Shown here: one piece after another, positions 21,125-34,100 of the stretch
How the letters are laid out: the number at the start of each line of letters is the position of its first letter
Position numbering within the stretch: the stretch's first letter is position 1
Origin: Lagopus muta
Taxonomy: Eukaryota; Chordata; Aves; Galliformes; Phasianidae
DNA: 64,000 nt
Direction of reading: 5' to 3'
Assembly (NCBI RefSeq): GCF_023343835.1
Contig: NC_064435.1
Location: forward strand, 58,301,634-58,365,633
Program-made: the position numbers and the translations under genes
The notes under the pieces: model-generated
Told to the model about the DNA's origin: nothing
The model's database searches: none
The model's input: only the letters and a program-made list of their open reading frames with translations

Positions 21125-22599
21125 TTTATTATAACTTAAATGTGATAGGAAATAAATGTCACAAAACTAAAGGGGGGAAAAAAAAAAGCAGAGGTCAGTA
21201 CAAAAGAACACCTTGAAAGAACTCAGCTGCTGGGACAGGTGTGGTACAAAAACCAGAACATGGTTATTTCACCTTCTGTATAAAGAGTCTGTGTCCCTCA
21301 GTAAACAAGTAAGCATTTTGAACTGTACAAAATGTACCTTTTTAATTAAAGGGAGAATATATATATTTATAAATATACAGATATGTACATTGTTGTAACA
21401 TTCACCATTAAAAAAAAAAACAACAAAAACCAGAATAACTTCTGCCTGCCAATGTGTTTGGCGCTAAAGGCTTCCTTTTGATGTGAATTGTTTGCAATCT
21501 TTTATATGTAGTCTATGCAAATTTGGATACTATAATTGACATCTAAATATCATTTCATGCATAATAAACACAGTACAGAAACACTCTTCTGCTAAATTCT
21601 GTTCACCTCCTCTGTTATCTTCAGGCTCATAATCAACAGCTTGAAGCACTGTCTTCTTGCAGTGGGGGAGCGAATGCATTCACTTCACACTGTTTATTAC
21701 TGCCTCCAAGGTCTGCTTTAGTTTGTTTCAGTTCTTTATTGAAATCATTCTATAGAAGCTATCCTCCACTAATTACAGTGTGTGAAATCCAATCCTGCTT
21801 GCAACCTGCAGGACAGAATGGCTTTGGGGACTTGTGCAATTAGCTGTATTCATCACTACTTCTTGGAATAAATAAATGTGCTTTACCTTTTCATTTAGTT
21901 TTTCAAAACCTACGTGGTTATTTGATCCTCATGAATCTCTGGATTAATGATGGTTCGTTGCTGGAGGGTGAGAGAAAGGAAATAAAAGACTAGTAGAGGC
22001 ATTCAGAATGAGTCACTAAAGTGACACCTCCTTGGGCTTGCATCATGCTGCTTCTGGAGGCAAAATTTGAAGAAAATCGCTCTGTATTTCATTACTGAGA
22101 CAGCACGTGGAGTTCTGGGCTGCTGGAGTGGTTCTGGGAACACTGTGAGGCAGCAGGCGCTTTGTTCGGCATTGGAGAGAAAGTTGCTTTGTGGTTCTGC
22201 TCAAGTGGCCTCCTACTCATCCGTTTCACATATACACATCATGTGTCTCAAGTTTTCATGACCACTTCAAGGAAGTAAACGTAATTAATGCTCAGTAAAA
22301 TATACAAAGATGCCAGATTCTAAAAACTCAGAGAAGTTTGCCAAGGCTGAGTAACTGCAATTGCATTATTTATTACAGACCAGTCAAGAAAATATTGTTC
22401 CTCAGCCTCATCTGGCTGTTCCATCATAAGCTGCAGAGGAGCCAATAGGAACTCTTTAGCTGTGTTTAGATTTTGCTTTTCCTTAAAAAGTTGGTGAATT
22501 GCTACATTTTGGGATGCTCCTTCAAAGTCTTCATTCTACTTCCCACGCTTAATGGCAGCTCCATCTTTCTTTCACGTCTGTTACGCTCAGGTTCTTTTC
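21125..22599 (-). other. RIPOR2: RIPOR2 3' UTR with several candidate poly(A) signals
   Basis: Downstream of the RIPOR2 stop (minus strand) AATAAA hexamers read at 22374-22369, 21740-21735, 21698-21693 and 21130-21125. The nearest gives a 3' UTR of about 230 bases and the farthest about 1.5 kb. Which is used cannot be told from sequence alone. The interval is AT-rich, lacks repeats and has no coding frame I support. Confidence 0.55.
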
Positions 22600-22700
22600 C
22601 TAAAAAGCTGTGGCAGATTCAGTTCCACGGCGACTTCCAACTCTGACGAATTCCCGAGGGAATTTGTCCAGCTGTTCGTAGGCCAGTCTCCCATCTTCAC
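22600..22700 (-). CDS. RIPOR2: RIPOR2 last coding exon
   Basis: Acceptor TTGTGTTCAG. Completes Gly, then [20 protein letters not shown] to TESATAF and TAG at 22602-22600. The C-terminal ATAF motif is shared with mammals as I recall them. Confidence 0.96.
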
Positions 22701-25700
22701 CTGAACACAACATGTTAAAGCATCATAGCAACCTATATCACTGCCATACAACATGTGAACTATTGGATTCTCTGCTATTAGAAGGTAACCGGTAACTTCT
22801 TTCCCCCTTAACATTTCTTACGTTGTTGAAGGCAACTTCAGAAATTACTTGGAAAGTTAAGTATGTTGGTACAAGTAACTTAAGGATTACTTGGAAAAGA
22901 ATGTTCAAACTATTTCTTAATTTGCCCTTGCCGGTTGCTTTTATTTAGAGCAAAACAGAAGCAGCTCTGGCTTGTATGGCTAGATGACAGAATCTGTACA
23001 ACTATCTTACTTAAATGACCTGCAGTGCTCCATGTCTCAGCTGCAGCTGTAATATGAAGCAGATGATGTTTATCTGTTTGTAATTTAGGTGCTTTCACCC
23101 ACTTGTTGCTTTCTGGCACTTTTAAGAAGTGAGTCTAACCACATCTTGAGCTCACCATGAGCAATCAAAAAAAGGTCTCTGGTACATCATCTAGAAGAAT
23201 GGTACAATCTTCCAGAGTTTGTATAACAGACATAGGGTTAAACATTTCAGAATCTGAGTAACAACGTTGGCAGCAGAGTAAGTTCCTGCTAAATTGGTAA
23301 ATGAAGAGTGTGTGTTTGATGAATTTGCATAAGTAAAATTAGAAATGGACATATACCCATGAGCAAAACATTCTGTCTACCCTATGGAGTTGAGGACAGG
23401 CCAGAAAAATACAGCTTTGGTTTTTTTCAGTAATGGAGTAGTGCCACTGAAGTACTGGGCAGCCATAGTTCCAGTCATGCTGATACACAGCTAGATAACA
23501 GGTTAATGAGCAGGGTGGCTGCTGCCCCAGAGAAAAATGAAGGTCTCTGCAAGGTGTCTGAGGTTCTGTGTGAAGGAGCTGTTGCAGGTTAGGATCTGTC
23601 CAAATAAGCATATGGAAATCATTCAGCTCAAATGAAAGCTTGGTAGTGCTAATGGCACTTGCAAGTGTGATTTGTTTCAGTAAGCTGTTTAGGCAGCTAG
23701 GAAGTGCAGGGTACAGAGGAAGCCCAGAACAGGGTGTGATATGTTGCAGAAGGGGAGCTGGTCCTGCCTCCTCAAGGAGGAGAGGTTACACTCCCTAGGA
23801 CAAGCAGAACACAAATGCTGTTTTCTATATAACTTCAATAAAAGGTGTTGTACTGAATGCCTACGCTTGTTTTTCAAACATAAAGTCATTATGAAGTAGA
23901 TCCCTTTTGTCAGCTTTTCCTTTGCTATTTTTCCATTTCTGCTCCCCCCCTAGACTCAGTTCAATTTCTCTCTTTTTGATCCATTTTCATGATCTTCAGA
24001 ATGAATTACTTCTAAGAACATATACTTTTAACCTGTTTGTGTGTAATTCAATTGTTTTATGTGTATTTCTGTTCAAAAAGAAAACAAAATGCTGTAAAGG
24101 AGGCAACTCACCAAGTGAGAGCAAGGTTTCAGAGGCTACTTTTCTAATCTCTTCATTGTCAGACTGGCAGAGCATGACCAGCATTTTAATACTCTCAGTA
24201 GCCTGGAAAATAGAAAAAAGAATCATATGAACACTGCCTATTATGGTTTAATTTCAGAACATCATATAGGAGTATTTACCACCCTCTGTGTTTCCTTTCA
24301 CTGTGCACTTGGAAATACCATCTTGTGTCCTTGGTCTCGTCTTAAAAGTGTTCACAAGCCAAACTGCATGACAACATGCACACCCCTCTGCCCTGTCTCA
24401 CTTCATGCAGGATGAGAAGGGCTCCTGCTCCACTAGCTTTAGCCAGGAGGCTGTGCAGGGGAAGCTGCCGGAGCGCCCAGCACTAACATGAGAAGCCCCG
24501 TATCTCATGCTTCATGCAGGAGAAACCATCACTCTGCTGTAGGTCTATTGCATGGAATATACTTTTATTTGCTGTGTCCAGTGCCAGCTGAGTTAGCATG
24601 CAACTGTTTTTCTTTCTTTTATGGGAAGTAGTACGGAAGTGGTACCAGAGGTGAGCTGAAAATGTAGCATGGCCTAAACTTCCTCTTGCAGTCTCTCTGT
24701 GCAGTGTCACAAATTTGCTATGTATCTCTTCTACTGCTGCAATCTACGTGCATTATAGTTAGTTTTATCCTGGAAAAGGATTATTTTCTTCCTCTCCTTC
24801 AAAAAAAAGCTTTGAAACTGTTTCCAAACAAGGAATCTGTACAATGATATGCAGCAATGCAAAACAAAAGCTGCTGTTGCAATTTCTATTTTATCATTCT
24901 CACTTCTCAGGTGTCCTTTCTTTAAAGTAATGCCAAGAACCACGACTAAACTCCTTGTCTCTTACCTTGAGGTATCTCAGAGCCAGGCAGGCTGCTTTCT
25001 GCAGCTGGAGGTTGGGCTGGGTTAGCGCTTCACAGTAATAAATCAAGGCCTGGAGAAAGATAAAGAGAAGTAGCCTTGAAAATGTCTTTGGCTGTTTGGA
25101 GCAGCAGGCTGGAGAGTGGAGTCTGCCACGAATGGCTGGAAGTCAACCCCTAATTTCTTCTCATTTCCCTTCTCCCATCTCTTTAATTTCTGTGCTTAAT
25201 CTGGCTTTACTTCCTACCTTCAGCATCTGTGCTAGACTCACATCTTAGGTGGCAGATCTCAGTTGCCAGCTTCCTTTAGGGAAAAAAAATGCAATCTACA
25301 TCTTTGTGTGCTGATGATGCTGAGGACTTGCCTTCAAGCTGGGTTTAAGGTAGGCTGGCACAAAGGCCAAGATGTGGAAGATAGCTGTAGAGTTCAGTAC
25401 TTCCTAAATATATGTGTGATCTGGTTTAGCACCTGTTTAGTACACAACAACAGGTAGAAGCAGACTGGCATAATGATAGAAATAAACCTACATATTTGCA
25501 GAAAAAATAGGTGGAAAATCCCCCTGGTTCAGTTTAAATCAGGCTCAGAACAATTATTTTATAAATGTAGACATTTGAGACACACAGACAGAAAAAAAAA
25601 TTTATGATTATACAGGTCCCTTATGCAGTAGGTGATTTTCTGCCACTTACCTTCTCCCTGAAGTGCTTGTTTTCTGCAGTAGCTGTCAGAAGTGATGCCA

Positions 25701-28700
25701 CAGACTCACTGACTTCATTTTTATTTTCATTGAGAAGTAAAGCCAAAGCTCTCAAAACTTCTTGCTGCGGTGGGAGGTTGTTGGAGTTTATTTTGGACAC
25801 ATTTTGATGCAGTTTTCCATCTTTCACAGACTGCAACATCTGAACCACGGAGGCTAGAAGTGTAGGAGGAAGGCTTTTGTTACTTTTTTTTATCACGTGT
25901 TTCAGATTCCTCATTTCCCCACCAACAATCCTCACTATATACAGAGGACAGATAAAAAATCCCCATCTAAATGTTGCAGCATTGTGGTGTCTCTTCACAG
26001 GGAACTGGGCTCTAGGTTGGGTTTGTTTCTCAGACATTCTTCTTAAGGAGGTGTATGGTGTTGAGTCACAGCCTGAACCACTGATTGATCACCTGAGGCA
26101 AGCACTGAGTCAGCTGTGGGAGCACAAGTGAAGGCAATTCAGCTGTGTGACTGGAAGGGATGGAGCCTGGCTGCACCTCTCTTAGACCTCATTTAAGGGC
26201 TGACTGCGCCTGGGGAAGGATCTCTTTCTGGAGCTCACTTCTCTGTGTAGTTTTTTTCTGCAAGCCTAGATCTTTGGATAAAGGTGAGTATTTTTTTTCC
26301 TGTTTTCATTGGAGTAATCTTTCCAGCTGTAACAGGAGTATATGAGTAGATGGACTAAATGGGATGCTGTTGTGTTGCTTAAATTCTCATCATAACAAGG
26401 GAAAACCAATATCTTAGCCAGTGTATTGACTTCCAGTACAGTTTTATGGAAGTTTTTCCTAGGCAGGTTGATGTCTCCCATCAAAAGCTAGGGCTTATGT
26501 GTTTCAGATGTGACCTGAAATGTCTTTTTCCTTCCAGGCTTTTGATTAAAGTTCTCCGGTTAGGGAAAACTATACTCAAACTGCATCTCAGCTAGCTCAC
26601 TACAGAGTCCTGGAACTCAATGATCTTTGAGGTCTCTTCTAACCTAAGCCATTCTGTGATTTTTGTGAAAACTTGACTTGCCAGGAATTGCAGTCTAGCA
26701 TGCTTTGTGGAACATCTGCTTCTCTCTTTAAGTCTTGGAGGCAGAGCCTACCAGTGACCTCGGTGCTGTGATCCCTTGGCTCCTGAGAAGATCTCAGCAT
26801 TTCATAGAATCACAGAATTCATGAGATATCTGCGTAAAGGAGGATGAAAGACTAGAACTCCACCAAAGCTGTGGGCATGGAAAACGTGCCAGGCCTTGGG
26901 CCTGGCTCAGCACTATCAGCTATTTCCTGAAAAGTAACTTAGTGTTTTTTTTCTTATTCATTTGTGGAAATAGAAATGACTGATAGTGAATCTGCATCAG
27001 CACCTCCCTTTGATATGTGCAACTCTGGGATGCAGTCACATTTAGTATCCAAGGCATTTCTTTGCCTCTCCCCCATTCTCCTGTAAAATCAGAAGGACAC
27101 CCATGCAATCCCTATTAGCTACTATATTTTGTATACCCTACCTTCTTTTGCAAGCTGCAGCAAATAGCTTCCAAGGTCATTAACACTGTGGCTGGCAAAA
27201 TAGTTGTAATACTGAAAGACAGTAATGATTTCTGAGGACATGGTAGAGTAGAGGACGGGCTCTGTCCGGTCCAGAATCTGAGACACCAGGATTCGGAAAA
27301 CTGCAGGGACAAAAGGATGTGTTAGTGAGAACAGAAGCTGCTGGCATTCCTGCCCAGGTGTGAGGCATGCAGAAAGTGAGCCTGGGAATGTCCTGGAGGG
27401 CAGCAGAATAGAACAGGAAGGAAAACCCCATCCTGGGTGGGCATCTGCAGTCTGAGCAAGCCATCCTGTTCCTGCTCAGGGAGAGCTAGTCAATTGGAGC
27501 TGGAGTTTGACAAGTGGTACATTCAACCCCAAACAGAAACCAATGTTCAGATAGACACACTTGAATTTGTACACATTTCATGCCAGTGAACTGTAATGGG
27601 ACATGGACATTATATCAACACGTTATGGTTGGACTAGGTGATCTTTGTGGTCTTTTCCAATCTTAATGGTTGTATAAAATTGAGAGGTTTCCCACTGCAC
27701 TGTATTGCTTTCAAATCTGTATTTGGGAATGCACTTTCTGATTACCTCATGAGTCTTTAAACAATGATTTCTTTTCACTTTTTTTCTCCTATTCCAATCT
27801 GATTATTTCAGGCTAAAATTGTTCCAAGAATTTGTTGTATTAGTTTTCAAATAACATCTTGGAGCCATGCCCAAACAGACCTCCAGGGGTTGGAAAACAA
27901 AGCAATGAAAGCTGAGTAAAGCCCAGTGCAAAACTGTTCTCCCTTTTGATGACAAATAACTTCTTTGCAGCAGCAGGAGGTACCTGTTTCTGCAAGCCCT
28001 GGACATTCCTCATTCACAGTGGCAGCAAAATTGATATCCAGCTGCTTCATCATCTTGTCTGCAGATGTGTGATAGACTCCTGAAGGACCAGTACACTTCA
28101 TCCAGAAAGCCAGCAGTGACAGCTTCTTGTGGAATTCGGGGATTGCTGAAGGAGAAGACAAAATGAATGATGAAGCAAAGCTGTGCTCAGTGCACTCTCT
28201 TTCTAAAGGGAAATGTGGTATGTGTGGAGAACATCCACTCCATGTCACTGATAGAAAGTAGGTCACCCTGTGCCACTGCCTTCACAGAGGTGGTCGCATG
28301 CTGACCCCAAGTTTGTGATGTGTTATTTCTGTTTCCCAAAGGAAGATGTGAGGAAAATCTGCTTCTGATCCAGTTCTGGACACTGTCTCATCTCTTTTAA
28401 ATACCATGAATTACTAGGGGAAATAAATGGTCTGCATGAGACTGGTCCCTATCCAAGCACTGCTCTGTAGCCTTGGGTAAGTTGCTCCATTTGGGACACA
28501 CTGTCTGAGGAGTTGTCTTACGACTCCTGTAGCATAAGGCAGATCTTGAATTTCCTCGGGAAAGAGGTGGAGGACAAATTTGGCTGCCAAAGTGGCAGCA
28601 TCCCCACCCTGTTGCTGCAGCTACCCCTGCTCACCTTCTGCATGTCAACCAGGATAAGGATCAGTACAACCCCTTCTCACCTGCTTATTTCTGAATAGGA

Positions 28701-31119
28701 GTACATAAGACAGAATAAGGTGAGGCTGGAGAAGGCCTGGGCAACATGATCTAGCTGTGATGTCCTTGTCTATTGCAGGGGAACTGGACTAGACAGCCCT
28801 CAGAGATCCCTTCTAACTCTAAGGATTCTATGAATAAGGTCCCTGACCAGCTTCAGTGACTGCTACATCTGTTTGTGAGTTGTCTCCTGCTATGGTGCAC
28901 TCCCTGCAGTTAATTACAGTGGTTATTTCAGCAAGCCTCCTGCCCAAACCAGCCCTTTTCAGAAGGAAGGCCCCCTAATGTTTCTCTTACCATCAGTAAG
29001 GGAGGTGATGCTTCCCAAGTTCTCGGTGCTGATCTCTGCAATATTCTCCATCACAAGAGTCTGCCTGGACAGCTTATCAAGGAGGTCTCTTGTCACAAAT
29101 GGTGTTTTACCAGAGAAGACAATTTGCTAATGGAGACAAGGTGGAAAGGAAGAAAAGGAGTCATTTTGAAGCTTCAAAACAAAACTTAAGCCTCTGAAAC
29201 ACCTGGCACCTGAAGAAATGCAATGGCAAATTCTTTGCCTGGAATTATCAAATATTTCTTGTTGCTCTGCTCTGTTTTGGCTCTGATCCCCTGCCCAGCT
29301 GCCTCTGTTTGGTGCTTTCCCATGGCCAATACTCCCTGCTGCTGACATCTGCATTTCCTTCAGCAGTCCAACATCATTCATATCAAACCTGGACAGTGTT
29401 CAAGCCTGCTTCCCTCAGCTGCATATTTACTGTGTGCTCTTGTAGACGAGCCCAAAACTCCCTTTTTCTCATACTTGTGAGTCAGCAGTGTCCAGCTTAG
29501 TGCTAATGTGGACTGGGATTAGAGTTGTTCTGCATTGCTACAGTGGGCTTCTGGTTATATCTGAGGTTGAAGAGTCTTCTCCCAAATGCTGGGACTGTTG
29601 TGGTGGGGGTGAAGAATATGGGGAGGGGAGGTTCCTACTGCCACCACAGCCATCCCAGCACTCGCTGGCCTTGTTAAACCATTTATCCCTATGAAAAGGT
29701 AAAAACATAATGCAAAAATGAACTTTGCTCAGTACCTGGATGAGCTGTGTGCAGTACTGCAAGTGCTTAACTATGGTTATATCGAGGCTGTCGCTTCCTG
29801 TGGTCAGGGGCAGAGGGCTGCCAGCAACACTGGTGCCTACCCCTGTGTCCTCAGTCAGGGCTTCGCTGAGGTGGCCCCTGGCTTCAGGGTGCTCAGTCCT
29901 GTAACTACAGAGGGAGGAGGAGGTTAGTGTGGGGCTGTGGCTGCCTGGGCAGACAGACACACATTCACTCAGAGATGGGCAACGAGCACGGAGCAGAGCT
30001 GAAAGCAGCGCCCTGGGACCACACAGCCCTTAGAAAGCCAGAAACATGGTGATGAAGACATCATGTCACGCGTGAGCAGAGGTACCTGAGGCACAGTAGG
30101 GACAGGCCTTGAACAACGTGGTGTCTGCACCAGCAAGTGTCTATAACCTTGCTGTCACATAGAGGCACAAACACTGGGGGTAAACACCCATCTCTCAACA
30201 AATTATCTCCCATATTAGTCCAGAAGAAATAGCATTACAGTTTGTACTGTCTCAAGTACTGAGCTGCTGAGAGCAGGTCTAGGCTATCAGCATCTTTCTG
30301 GTGCTAAATTCAACGGTCTCTGCAGAAGGGAAACCACTGCTGGAATATGGGACATGATATTTTCATAGGCTGCTTTAGGCACACTGTGTACAGCTTAGTT
30401 TGCCAGTAGTTTCTGTAAGAATGTAAAGCTGTTCTCGCTGTGTTTTAAATCATTATTTCCAACTTCGTCTTGTACAAATGGTCCTCCCTGTGTTTAAATA
30501 CAAAGCCCGAGGTCATGCCCCAGACTGTAAGTGTGCTTGGCTGCAGGGCTGGGAGCGTCAGTGCCTGCGGTCCTTACACTGAGTCGCATGCAGCTAAAAG
30601 TGGAAGCAGGAATCCACATTGTCTGGGATGAGCCCAGGGGGGAACATGAGATTTTTAACTTCAAGATTTTAGTTAGGTTCCGAGTTAGCTTACAACTGAC
30701 TTCAATTTCTTCTGCTCAACTTAAAATTATGATGAAGTGCCAGCTTAAAGCCAAATCTTTAAATCAATGACCTAAGCTCAGAATACCAGAACAGCAAGCA
30801 ACACAATTTTCTGAGTTTTTCTTCCCACCCTCTCTCAGCCTGGGAAGAGGCAACACAGAAATGATGGGAACCGAATGGTTGTTGCTCGTTTGCACTCAGA
30901 ATTGTTTTGAACGGGCCATGATAAGGTGTGAGAAGCAGAGCTTCCCTGTTGAAAAGCATGTGGGCTGAGGGAAGATGCGCTCTGCTTTTTCTTTTTTCCT
31001 GCTCTAGTGCCACACGCAGGCAGTGCTAAGGAAGCAGATGTGCTTTTAGGATCTAATGATCAAAACACAGCATCTTACGGTCACACAACAATGGCAAACC
31101 ACAACACAAAACACCACAG

Positions 31120-31155
<36 letters not shown>

Positions 31156-34100
31156 CCCCTCAAGAAGACCAGAAGTGATGAAAGAAGGGCAGGTAACACG
31201 CAGGGCCATGGACAGAGTACCAGTCATCACTCTTACATTCCAAAGGAAACCTACACCATGCTGCTTAAATCTGGCCCTGTGTTACTGTTATTGACAAGCT
31301 TAATCCACTGCAAAGACTCATTCGGCTAGAGAGAAAAGACAAAGGGAGGGGGGAAAAACCACAGAGGAATTAGTAATTACATCCAAGGAAAGCCAGGTCC
31401 AAACCTATGTCAAGGAAGAGGCTCTGCCAGTATCGATGACAGCTTAATTTAATTTACCCATCTCTTTTTGGGGGGCAGATTGCGCATATTTGAAAAGATT
31501 ATCCTGGAAGCTAAAGATTTGGTACGCAGCAGCCACCGGAAACCCTCTGACCCTATAAACTCCTCCAGGATTTGTCAATCTTCCTTGAATAATGTATGCA
31601 CCGGGATCCTCTGTTAGCAACAAAGAGCTGGGGGATCAGTTTGGCTTAAGCACAGCTGGCAGTTGCTACAAACTTACCTATTCTTCTCAACCTCAGTATC
31701 TGAAAATACTGAGTCTGCACCTCCTCCACCATTACAAACCTCCTCACCACCACCATCCTCATCATCAAAGTCAGAGGTGTTCAGGAAATCAAAGCTTTCT
31801 AAAGCACTTTCAACTGTTAGACTTAAACTGGAGGACCTGCTTCGGCTTACTGCTGGCTTGCACTGCAAAAGCAGAACGAACCAATGAAAACCCCAGATAT
31901 TAGCTACTACTGAAAGAAAAACATAAAGGATAAAGCTTAAAATTTTCAAATTCTTCATTTTATTTATAATACTTCATTTTATTGGGTATTTCATTTCAAA
32001 CCTTCATATTCATAGCATACACAATCAAAGCCTGGAAACTAGAAAATCCCTTTCTCCTCCCCTCCTACCTCCTCCTTTACCCAAAGAGAAGACCTGCAAA
32101 GGCAAAAATCAGCACGTTTTATAGAAAGAACAGGTACATCTCAAGTCCAAGTGACACAGCTTTCAACATCCTCCAAAAGGAGAGATGGTAATTAGAACAC
32201 TGGAATTTGAAAAAGAAAGGCACATTGCATAATGGCTGTTACAGGTACAAAAGCAGATTTATATATAAATACATATACAATGGCACTACTGAATGTATTC
32301 CAGATATAACTCCAATGAAGCTAAGCCATATTGGTCCCACATCTGCAGAGGTATACATGTGATGGAAGAGAGAGGACTTCTGTGGCCTTTGAAGCCACAC
32401 TGCTTATGAAGGAAAATGCACTGATTTCCTAGGTGACAGAAAAAGGTAGCATTCTAACCTGCAAACCAACAGTGCCTAGAGAGGGAGGAAGTCATCCTAT
32501 CTCACTGCTGGGATGAAATACCACCAAGGCCTTGCTGGTGCTGCAGGAAGTACCAAAGCCCTGGTTACATGTGGTGGTTCATCCAGGTGTGCCCACAGAC
32601 TTGATGCCAAGGTTACTTTGCCAGAGCAAATGATGATCAGCAGATGGAGTTGTGTGAGGACTTCTGCACCTCATGCACTGCGTGACCACTGACGCAGGTA
32701 CAAAGCTGCATCTTCCAGTCCCAAGTAGGAACCAGGACTCTGTTTCAACTAGTAAAAGAAAACAAGCTGGCCTCTGAGTCTGGACTTGGCTCTTCTAGAA
32801 CTGTCAAGGTTTGGAGTTTTGCTTCTAGTTTGTTTGCAAATTGTATGTTAGCATTTATGATGCTTGTCATCTTGAACTGACAGCACAGTCTTTCACTATT
32901 CAAACACAGTCCACAACATCTCCACAGGGCTGTCACACTTGTGCGGCACAGATGGCTTTAGCTGCTACTTCTTTCGAGGCTGGTAGTGCAGCTTCTTCAG
33001 GCAAGAGCAACAGCAACATGTGGGCTTCATATTTCTCTGACCATCTGACATGGCCAAGAAAGCTTTCTTCAGACACAGCTGGATACCAGCTCAGCCTTCT
33101 GAGCCCAGTATAACCACTGGGGATGCTGTGCACCCACCTGCAAGCTGGTTAATAGCCACATGCAGATGGAAAGCAGGTCTGGGAGAAGCAGCCATCCCCA
33201 GTGTGCAGGGCTCCTGTCTGCACATCTGTCCTCTCTCCCACCATGCCTGTCCCTTTATGGCTTCCAAAAAACGGAAAGTGAATGAGCAGTCTCCATTGTC
33301 CCTGTGTTGCTTGGACACTCAACTTCATGGCGGAGCAGCCATGAAGTTGAAAATCAACAGTAATGGTAGCTTTGCCTGTTTCAAATACTGAGGAAATAGT
33401 ACAAAAATCAGGGGCTGCAGACTGTCAAAAAAAAAAAAACACACCACTTAGCTTGGGGAAATACTGTGCAGCTGCATGCACCAATGGAAACAAAGATGTT
33501 AACAAAGCTGTGGGCTTTTTTTTTTGTAAAAAAGATGAATGCTTCCCTCCTTCCTCCTCAGCCTTGTACTTAAAGGATGAGATTTAAATGACTATCAGAC
33601 CAACTTGCACATGAATATGAAGCATTTGAAATGATTATTTCCCATGTGATACTATTTGCTCAGTAACATATCATGAGTTATTATTCACAGGGAGATATGA
33701 GTCACAGTGATCAGCAGTCAACATACTAACAACACACATACAAAATTCATTACTTCTTTCCAATCTCCAATGTGTTTGGTTCATCCTGGTGTAAAGACAG
33801 GATTTCTTCTTTTAAAAATGCATGGGGGAAAAAGAGAAAAGGCTTGGGGAAAAAAGCAAGGAAGGAATGGCAACCTTCAGTAGGATCTGCGCTTCAAAAA
33901 TCACCTTGGCAGTTCAGAAAATTCAGCTGCCATGCCTACATGGCCTGATCCTCAGCTGGTGTAGCTTTGCAGAGCTCTGTGTAGTTCAGTGCCAAAGTAC
34001 ACCCACCAAGGATGCGGCTTGTGAATTTTAAAGGCAGAAGATTGGCTATAATATGATCTCCAGTATGGCACAACTAACAGGCTCTCAAGTGGTTTCTGCA

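Noticed and set aside
26805-26835. CATAGAATCACAGAATTCATG resembling a CR1 terminal repeat
   Set aside because: Only about 20 bases match and the following sequence is not CR1-like, so the call is too weak.
31663-31887. Plus-strand frames of 74-103 codons opposite RIPOR2 exon 14
   Set aside because: They are the antisense shadow of a real coding exon on the minus strand, which has correct splice sites and family identity.
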